Source of the DNA: Rhodeus uyekii
Taxonomy: Eukaryota > Chordata > Actinopteri > Cypriniformes > Acheilognathidae
NCBI GenBank assembly: GCA_037043235.1
Contig: JAWRVZ010000624.1
Location: forward strand, 1-64,000
Direction: 5' to 3'
DNA: 64,000 bases
The notes under the pieces were generated by a model. It ran no database searches and had not been told where the DNA came from. It worked only from the letters and a program-made list of their open reading frames with translations. Shown here in pieces: positions 57,301-64,000 of this stretch; within the stretch, counting starts at the first letter, position 1; the number at the start of each line of letters is the position of its first letter. Both the position numbers and the translations under genes were made by a program.

Positions 57301-59024
57301 CTAAAAGTTTAATACGTTATAACATTGACCCCAGAGAGTAAAAATATAGAAGTACACATTCTTTCTTTTTTTTTTCTCCCCTCTTCTCTGCCCAAGATGC
57401 TTGAAAAGCGGCTGTGGAATGAGGTTTGAGTCTCACATTGCACTGAAAGCTCACTATAGAAGGCATGCAGGTAAGGGCTTGGCAAATCTTTCTTATTGCT
57501 ATTGATCGATTAATCCTTATTTGTTTACTTGATGCTTCTATGATATGGGTGGCTTCTATCAATTTCAGCATTTATCAAGGCAAGATGAGGTAAAATGCCC
57601 TGAATGGAATATTCTCTGCAACTTTATAGTTAACAAAAAAAATCAAGCGACGTCAACTCCCAAAGGCTACTCTGAGGCAAGCCACTGTAAATGACAATAC
57701 TAGAGCTTAAATACAATGTCTTTTTCAGTCAAGCATGATTGGATTGGTTGCTCTTGGTCACAATTTAATTGATACTGCTGTTCATGCCTTTTGAAGGTTG
57801 TTAAACTAAAATTGACTTTTAAACGGCATCTTACTCTATACTGTAATGAAGTACAATTACTCAACCTCTGCTACTACCCACTAACTGTACATATTAAAGC
57901 AAGATGGGTACTTCATGACACCTTTACAGTGGCTAAACAACTGTCTTTACAGGTTATCGCTGTCTTCATGCTGAATGCCCAGTCAGTGTGCACACCTGGA
58001 GCAGTTTACGGAAACACCTTGCGAGTCACCCAGGTAAATCGATGCAAAAAATTTATTGGCTGTAAAGGTACCAAGTACCTTTCCACTTCCCATGAGTGCT
58101 CTGGCATGCTCTTTTTACCTGTAATGATTTACACAATCTCTAAAGTCACTGAATTTTGTCCAGTGTTATTCACATGTATAGTATGTAAAAAGACATTCCG
58201 GAAACGTGACTCCTTGAGAAGGCACAAGCGGACCCATTCGCTGCAGAAGCCAGTTTTGCTATGTCCCAGTCAAGGTTGCCAGGCCTACTTTTCCACAACC
58301 TTCAACCTGCAGCACCATATTCGAAAGGTCCATCTGCACCTACTCTCACACAGCTGTTCATTCCCTGGCTGCAGCAAGACTTTTGCCATGCGCGTAAGTA
58401 CATTAAGGAACTTGGAAAAGATTGTAAAATTCTTATCTTTTAGTCCGAGGGAATTGGCAATTTCTAGTTGAAATGCCCTATTTGTAAAATCTTGTCAGAT
58501 AAGTCGCTCTTATCTGAACTGTTTCAACAGGAAAGTCTTGTCCGCCACATGTTGCATCATGAACCTGATGTGGCCAAACTCAAGGTAGTTATGTCCCTTA
58601 TTGGAGTGTTATGAGTTAAAAGCTTAAGCTCTATCACCTGTATCTATGACATGCTGTAGGTTACGCACTGACAAATCAGAAGCTTTTTATCCAGGTTTCT
58701 TAGAACGCACTGCTGTTTTTCACCCTCTCTCTCCCTCACTTCACCTTGCACTGTTTTTTTATTTTTATTTGAATTCTTTAGCACCCACATAAGCGGAGCA
58801 ACAAGAGTTGGCAGAAACGATTGGAAGGGCGGATTCGACGTCCTCTGATTGAAGACCTTCACTCGCTTTTTTCGTTGCGCATGAACATCACTCAGAGGGC
58901 CAAACTGGAAGCTGATCTGACAGGCCTGTTTAATGAGCGCAAAATCCGACACCACGTTGATCCTGAAGTAAATCTGCGAGATTTGTTCAGTATTGGGCAG
59001 ACTCCACCAAAGGTGGCTGATTGA
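54387..59024 (+). CDS. TFIIIA/p43-family nine-zinc-finger 5S rRNA-binding protein
   Basis: Nine coding exons: 54387-54521, 54606-54706, 57035-57131, 57202-57287, 57397-57470, 57953-58033, 58164-58393, 58531-58584, 58782-59024. All junctions are GT-AG and phases join to one 366-codon frame. Nine C2H2 fingers lie at residues 20-42, 50-72, 80-103, 112-134, 141-163, 168-190, 196-216, 225-248 and 256-278. The TFIIIA pattern is clear: finger 6 with the TW motif, finger 7 with the short C-x2-C, and finger 9 GCSKTFAMRESLVRH. The family binds 5S rRNA (storage particles, export) and, for TFIIIA, the 5S gene promoter. After finger 9 comes KRSNKSWQKRLEG, the position of the TFIIIA activation motif, and then about 70 acidic/basic residues unlike TFIIIA. 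Divergence, length and tail make an oocyte p43 (42Sp43) protein as likely as gtf3a, so no symbol is given. Two in-frame ATGs open the ORF. Confidence 0.85.
55185..56906 (+). mobile_element. hAT (Charlie-like) element in intron 2
   Basis: The ends are CAGGGTTGGGCAAACT and AGTTTGCCCACCCCTG. The 8-bp duplication GTCTATGG lies at 55177-55184 and 56907-56914. The interior at 55560-55860 matches the transposase N-terminus at 22440-22730 but is broken, so this is a non-autonomous relic. It also carries a tRNA-derived SINE. Confidence 0.9.
55355..55500 (-). repeat. tRNA-derived SINE
   Basis: Minus strand: TAGCTCAATCAGTAGAGCA is a good A box and GGTTATGGATTCTATCCC a degenerate B box at tRNA-like spacing. 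These are followed by the CATTGAAT... body and a tail containing AAGTCGCTTTGGATAAAAGC, found in many teleost SINE/MITE tails. It lies inside the intronic hAT. It is not a functional tRNA, since no acceptor-stem pairing is seen. Confidence 0.55.
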
Positions 59025-59177
59025 GTGTGTATATATGCACTTTTTTTTGTTTTGTTTTATATATATATACAAATATTATGCTGACATGTGCCTAGTTTAT
59101 TTTGTAGGGAAAGGTTTTGTTCAATGTTAGTACTTGAAGTACAGCTTTTTCAGTTAATAGGCTACTAAGAAATGCTA

Positions 59178-59183
59178 AATAAA
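59178..59183 (+). terminator. Polyadenylation signal AATAAA of the zinc-finger gene
   Basis: The first AATAAA after the stop codon, 154 bases downstream, on the sense strand. A second possible signal lies near 59440. Confidence 0.5.
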
Positions 59184-60215
59184 AGTTCAGTTTTGTTTGT
59201 GAAATATGCATTTTGAAAGGTTAAATGGCTTTGTGAAAAGCTGCGTGTTGAGACTGTTACAGGCATAATCTATGACATTTACAAATGTTAAATTTGTCAG
59301 CTGCTCTTGTTTCACACTGGAAAGTGTTTGTTCAAATTGACTAGGACCATTGCTTTTCTTGGTAGTTTTCACTCTTATGCTTTATAATCTATATATTTTT
59401 TTTTAAAGGTCTGATGAAATTTGTACATGACCTAAAAAATAAAAATACCTCACTACCAAGGTACTTTGTTACTTTACAAACTTTGTTGCATTATTTTCTT
59501 AAGGGAAAGCTGCTTTGAAACCAGGTTGTAAAATGCGTTAAGTAAAGGTGACTTGATTGAAATGCCTGCCCCAAAGGGTGAAATTTGCCTGACAGGCACT
59601 TAAACATTTAAACGGGATAAACTCAAACATTTTATTCTCTGCTAGAGAAAAAATCTATTTGTTACAGGGAATTACTTTGTCCTTAGATATAAATGCACTG
59701 GTCAGGGAAACTAATATGAAAATGTTTTTTTTTTTTTTTTTCCAATGTTGCTTTGTACAATTACTAAGCCAAAATACTTTCTAAATTACAGATTTTTTTT
59801 AAACATATAAAGTGGGAAGATCTTGTGTCCATAAGCTGCACCCTTAAAATGCACAAAGCAAATTAATTTGTTAATCTCTCTGTAGCCCTTAGCTCCTCCA
59901 ACCTAATCTCTAGCCAATCAGGACTCGCTTTATTAGCTGCACCTGTGCCTACAGCCTGTTTGTGTTGCATGTGGCTGTACCATGCAGAGGATTGAGTACT
60001 CTATGCATTGTTTTTCCTGCATGTGCGTTATTGACCATGTAAGTTTCTTTATTTACTGATTATTTTGTAAGACTTTAGTTTGATCTAAAATGTTTTATTT
60101 TCATGCTGTGTATGCATGTGCTTTAGATAATATTAAATGTGCATTTGATGAGCTAGTATGATTTAGAGGCGCAGCGAACAGTAATTTTTTTTTTTCTCCA
60201 ATTAGTCGACTAATC
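59184..60215. other. 3' flank of the zinc-finger gene
   Basis: AT-rich. 59500-59560 has a retroposon-type 3' tail. No gene seen. Confidence 0.4.
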
Positions 60216-60464
60216 CAGTGGTCCCCAACCCCCGGTCCGCGGCCCGGTGTGGAGCGATTTCGCGGACCGGTCCGTCGATGAAATGGTACCGGGCCGCGGA
60301 GCGCATTCGCGGACCGGTCCGTGCGTGAGCTGCTGCAAGCGGCTGTGGCGATGTGACTATGGAGACGTTTGAACAGTCTCGCCTGCGCTTGCGCTCGCAC
60401 CCCCGTCAACAATCTCGCGCGGACCCATCATCCATCCATGCTGCACTGTCATCATTGCAACAAC
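60216..60464 (+). mobile_element. hAT-type terminus and body fragment
   Basis: It starts CAGTGGTCCCCAACCCCCGG, a common hAT end, followed by GC-rich GCGGACCGGTCCGT blocks that recur three times. The opposite end was not found. Its right border is placed where Harbinger coding sequence resumes. Confidence 0.5.
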
Positions 60465-60620
60465 TGTTCTTCACAACTACCTAAAAAAAGCAGGGATCCC
60501 CAAATCCCCCAATGAAGAGGATGACAATCCAGATGTACCACCATTTACAACAAACCACAGAGAAGGATTAGATACATTGCATTGTGCCACTTTGAATAGA
60601 TCTTTTTACATTATTTACAT
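60465..60620 (+). pseudogene. Harbinger-type transposase C-terminal fragment
   Basis: The frame reads TTVLHNYLKKAGIPKSPNEE, then DDNPDVPPFTTNHREGLD and on to about 60620. The VLHNYL motif followed by an acidic Pro-rich tail is the usual end of DDE_Tnp_4 (HARBI1-type) transposases. Upstream sequence is replaced by the hAT fragment, so only the last 45-50 residues remain. It points towards the antisense Myb-like ORF at 60797-61033. Confidence 0.55.
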
Positions 60621-60796
60621 TATTAGATACTTCCAGCCCTCTGTTCAGATCTGATACATGTAATAATAAAACCAAGTTTTGTTAAAAGAGTACAACTTTT
60701 TGGTCTGGTATGTTACTGAAACCACCACAACATCCATTTTTTCACAGATTCATGTACCGATGTGACATTTGAGCTCTCTCTCCTTCATCTCCAGTT

Positions 60797-61033
60797 CTAC
60801 TTGTAGTAGGCTATCTTCATCTTCATTTCATGCTCCTCCTTAAGATACTTCAGTTCATGTTCATGAAAATCATTAGCCAACTTTTCATGTACTGTGAGTC
60901 TTTTCTTCTGGTTACCGGTACTGACAGACATTGCCAGCCTTGCTTCTGAGGATGTGGAGGGTAAGCTGCTTTCCAATTCTTCAGTTCTGTTTTGACCTTC
61001 TCCTTGAAACGTGAACAGTTCATATATGGTCAA
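60797..61033 (-). pseudogene. C-terminal part of a Harbinger-associated Myb-like protein (probable)
   Basis: A 78-codon frame. It is Ser/Glu-rich to about residue 45 and then a charged helix, VHEKLANDFHEHELKYLKEE followed by HEMKMKIAYYK. Such Lys/Glu coiled-coil tails end the Myb/SANT-like proteins of PIF/Harbinger elements. The N-terminal Myb domain was not found upstream on this strand. Its convergent layout with the transposase piece at 60465 supports a Harbinger origin. It could also be an exon of another SANT-type gene. Confidence 0.4.
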
Positions 61034-62198
61034 ATAAATACAGATTAAATGGGAAATGTTTCACATCACATGACAGAAGCAAATAGAAGTTTGAGAGGAG
61101 AGAAACAAAAGCCAAAATCAAATTAAAATCCTTAATATAGGTGATCCATCATCTGAACGGTCCAGATGGTCATCATCTGGTATGTTCTACAAAGGTTGCT
61201 GATTCTCTATGACAGTCTCCTGTCAGTAACTCATTCAACACATCACAGTCTTTATTTGCAGGTCCTCCACCAGTCTTAATCCTCTCTCTTCGAGCTTCAG
61301 CAATAGTTTATTTTTACATTTTTCCACAACAGCTGTATTAAATAACTATTATAAATACAACAGTGATTTTAAAAAGTCATACTAAAACTAATGATTCTTA
61401 CCTGAAGTTCTTGTAGATGTGTGTTCATTTGCATTAAATTCATTACAAACAGATGTCCATAGTGCATAGGCATTCCTAATCTTTGATTCAACAGCTGATG
61501 TGTACAGTTTATCTTTGATAACAAGATGCCTCAAACCTATTTGCTTTAAAAGACTTTTCTCATGTTCAGAAAAGTTCTTTGATCACTTTCTGTTTTCAAC
61601 TTTCATTGCCATTTGCTTTTCAGTTGCATACAATTTGAACCTTTTCTTGGTTCATTCTATGTTTTATAGGCAACCTCAATCCAGCTAATCCTGATTTGCA
61701 CAAGTGGTATTAAATTAATCGAACGTATTTTAGTTGAGGACTCCATAGTCCAGGTGTTAGTACACACAAAAAAATATTGGTTCTTCAGTGGTTCTTTGGG
61801 TTGGTGAAGGTGCTATATAGCACTGTAACAATATAAAGAACCTGTTAAATGTATTGACAATATGTAATTTGTTTACAAGCAGCAATTTATACCAAAAGTA
61901 AAAATTTGTTACAGTCGACAGACAATAACCCACCCCACCCACTTTGTCCTAATTAGTAACTTTCCCAAAATGCCTTCGTTTTTGGTAACTCAATAAACTT
62001 AACCTTTAGCAGTATTTGACATTCCTTTACCTTTTGTTTATTGTTATAAATTGGAAACATATTCAACAATTAAAATATATACAAGTTAAATTCAACCAAT
62101 TTGTCTAACGTCCTTTATATTGAAATTCAATTCAGCAGTTAAAATAACACCTAACGTTATATATATTTTATATCTCCTTTTTAGGCATTAAAGCGTAG
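61034..62198. other. Unassigned AT-rich stretch
   Basis: A possible MITE at about 61770-61850 (TTGGTTCTTCAGTGGTTC, GCTATATAGCAC). An upstream exon with the THAP zinc ligands for the next gene was looked for and not recognised. Confidence 0.35.
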
Positions 62199-63488
62199 GT
62201 CCTTGACAGAACCAACCCATCATGGAGCCCAACATTTTTTCTTGGATCTGGCTGTTCTCCTAATGTAGCAACACAGTCTGTGGCAGATAGATACAGACGT
62301 GCAGGTGGCCGCAAGGAAAATAAGTTACTTTCAGAAGTGGCATCTACTTTACTCACCCTCAAGAAACGTCGCATAGAATTTCCGGTAGAGGAGACACAGA
62401 GCAGTGATGAAAACACTATTGTTCATGTTAATTCAGTCTATGGAGAGGTTCATGAATGTAAAAGTACAGAGCGTTCTAAAACTGAAAAATGCATGCAAAC
62501 TGACCTCACTTCTGAAATGATTTTAGGACTAGAAGAAGATTTAAAAACAAGGCTCTGTAGCACTAAGCCAGTTGTTAGCAGAAAAGAATTGTACGTAATA
62601 AGATATTATGATGACAATCCTGATATGGTATCATTTTACACAGGCATACCAACTTTGGACTTAATGAAATACCTGTTTCAAACAGTGTGTGACTATATAT
62701 CAGAGAGCAGCAAAGTTTTGACTAAAGAAGAACAGTTTCTCATGTGCTTAATAAAACTTAGGATGAACTATCTATTCAATGATATCTTGAACCAACTGGA
62801 TGTTTCAATCTCGACTATTCAAAGGGCTTTTCATGACACACTAGATGTCTTGTACAAAAGACTTAAGTTTCTGGTAAGGTGGCCAGAGAGGGAAGCCCTT
62901 TTGAAGACAATGTGTTTTTGCAAAGATTTCGGAAGAAAAGTGGTAGTTGTAATGGACTGTTTTGAACTGTTCACTGAAAAACCAAGCGGAGCTGAAAACA
63001 AAGTGACCACATACTCAAACTACAAGTACCACCAAACTGTTAAATACCTAATTGGAGTAGCACCTCAAGGAGTTGTTACATTTATTTCAGAGGGATTTGG
63101 AGGGAGAGCATCAGACAAGTTTATTGCAGAACAAACAGATGTCTTGGACAATCTCCTTCCAGGGGATATTGTAATGACAGATAGAGGATTCTCCATAGAA
63201 GAGTCAGTAAATTTCTTTGGTGCAGAACTTGCAATCCCAAGTTTTACCAAAGGAAAGCTTCAGCTGCATCCACTGGATGTTAAAAAGACTCATAAAATAG
63301 CATCAGTGCGCATTCATGTCGAGCGTGTCATAGGACTTCTTTTAAGAAAATTCAGGATTTTTGAAGGGGTTGTTCCCCTTGAATTTTTGAAGTTGAGACA
63401 AGGAGAGAGCATCCCTACTATTGATAAGATTGTTACAGTGACATGCTCTCTTGTAAATCTGTGTGCATCTGTTGTACCATCTGACTGA
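62199..63488 (+). CDS. THAP-type DDE_Tnp_4 transposase, intact catalytic exon
   Basis: The frame is open from 62199 after an AG that can serve as acceptor (62197-62198). It begins VLDRTNPSWSPTFFLGSG, which resembles the last turn of a THAP DNA-binding domain. From 62280 it is 402 residues. A linker with KCMQTDLTSEMILGLEEDLK (residues 70-89) is typical of THAP transposases. A helix-turn-helix (EEQFLMCLIKLRMNYLFNDI) lies near residues 150-190. The DDE domain has D226 (VVVVMDCFELF), D301 (IVMTDRGFS) and E348 (RIHVERVIGLL), all present. Stop at 63486-63488. Such proteins belong to the IS5/ISL2EU-related transposases of animals, which cut and paste DNA in the nucleus. There is no internal stop or shift, unlike nearly all other transposase sequence here. 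The first exon with the C2CH ligands and the element's terminal repeats were not found, so the 5' end is incomplete. It could be a young transposon or a domesticated gene. Confidence 0.75.
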   Translation, partial: VLDRTNPSWSPTFFLGSGCSPNVATQSVADRYRRAGGRKENKLLSEVASTLLTLKKRRIEFPVEETQSSDENTIVHVNSVYGEVHECKSTERSKTEKCMQTDLTSEMILGLEEDLKTRLCSTKPVVSRKELYVIRYYDDNPDMVSFYTGIPTLDLMKYLFQTVCDYISESSKVLTKEEQFLMCLIKLRMNYLFNDILNQLDVSISTIQRAFHDTLDVLYKRLKFLVRWPEREALLKTMCFCKDFGRKVVVVMDCFELFTEKPSGAENKVTTYSNYKYHQTVKYLIGVAPQGVVTFISEGFGGRASDKFIAEQTDVLDNLLPGDIVMTDRGFSIEESVNFFGAELAIPSFTKGKLQLHPLDVKKTHKIASVRIHVERVIGLLLRKFRIFEGVVPLEFLKLRQGESIPTIDKIVTVTCSLVNLCASVVPSD

Positions 63489-64000
63489 CTTTACAATAGA
63501 ACATTGTTTGATTAGATTTAAAATATAGCGCTGCACATAATTTTGGTCATAATAGCGATGCCCAACTACTTGGTGGAGGAAGACCCCAGACATTGGTAAT
63601 GTAAGACCCCAAAAATATGTCTGAGTAGAACCACAGGCATATGGCAGTTCAGCTGGAAACCCTCACAATAAAATATTCTTGCCCTACCAAGAACTGGATG
63701 TACAACATTTGCCATAACCTAATAAATAGAGTTAATGCTTGATATATATAATCTGTACAGGTATGCCTTGATAAAGATGGTTAAACTGTGTAAATCATTT
63801 TATTGCATACCTTAACAGAAAAAAACACAATAAAATATTTTTGTTTGTTTATTTATATGTATTACCCTTTGAAATGTTTGATGAATATGGACCGTAGATC
63901 TAGTAAATAAACTAGTGCCTCAAGAAAGCTATACCACACGTTTGCAAGGACATTCAAGTGAAAACAAAACAGAAAACAATTTGTGGATTTGTATACAGTA
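63489..64000. other. 3' flank of the THAP transposase
   Basis: An AATAAA lies near 63669 and others further on. No second gene is recognised. Confidence 0.35.

Noticed and set aside
58644..59072. 142-codon minus-strand ORF
   Set aside because: Shadow of the last exon and 3' UTR of the zinc-finger gene, whose splice phases are consistent on the plus strand.

Overview
The window looks like a repeat-dense stretch of teleost, most likely cyprinid (carp/zebrafish-like), nuclear DNA. The evidence is the mix of L2-type and CR1/Crack-type LINEs, DIRS1, Harbinger, hAT, Tc1 and pogo elements, TATC and AT microsatellites, GT-AG introns, and a vertebrate-type nine-finger TFIIIA-family gene. I see no bacterial-style operon, CRISPR array, rRNA gene or free-standing tRNA gene. 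Only one convincing host gene is present. Almost everything else is transposon sequence, much of it nested and dated by intact target-site duplications (TSDs).

Layout. Positions 1-13038 are a head-to-tail array of non-autonomous elements. Each unit ends in the same way: an inverted copy of the unit's first bases, a short hairpin, then CTAG followed by TT. This fits Helitron2/Helentron-type rolling-circle transposons, and I count seven 3' ends. A Tc1 scrap and a LINE scrap follow. Next is a decayed CR1/Crack-like LINE (about 14.5-18.2 kb) whose first ORF carries a 2A-type ribosome-skipping motif followed by a PHD finger. At 18900-21505 a Harbinger element holds a solo LTR, which itself holds a MITE. 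At 22-31 kb there are a hAT copy, a pogo-like element containing an antisense DIRS1 piece, a 5'-truncated LINE and a second copy of the same MITE. At 32.3-37.1 kb an antisense LTR scrap is split by an unclassified 1.66-kb inverted-repeat transposon and then by a young LTR element with a long proline-rich ORF built from 30-bp repeats. From 38 to 46 kb there are LTR scraps, an antisense Gypsy gag-pol remnant, a Harbinger Myb-like exon cut by an LTR, and long microsatellites. An L2-like LINE (46.2-49.2 kb) abuts an antisense HARBI1-type transposase that is split by a hAT MITE. A Copia-type gag scrap and a second Harbinger element with a nested hAT follow.

The host gene (54387-59024, nine coding exons, 366 codons) encodes a TFIIIA/p43-type 5S rRNA-binding zinc-finger protein. 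Its largest intron is mostly one hAT insertion. Beyond it lie convergent Harbinger transposase and Myb-like remnants, and an intact 402-codon ORF for a THAP/DDE_Tnp_4 transposase with all three catalytic acidic residues.

The genes form no shared pathway. The window is best read as a record of successive transposon insertions around a single germline-type RNA-binding gene. Family names rest on motifs and remembered family features; no database search was run.
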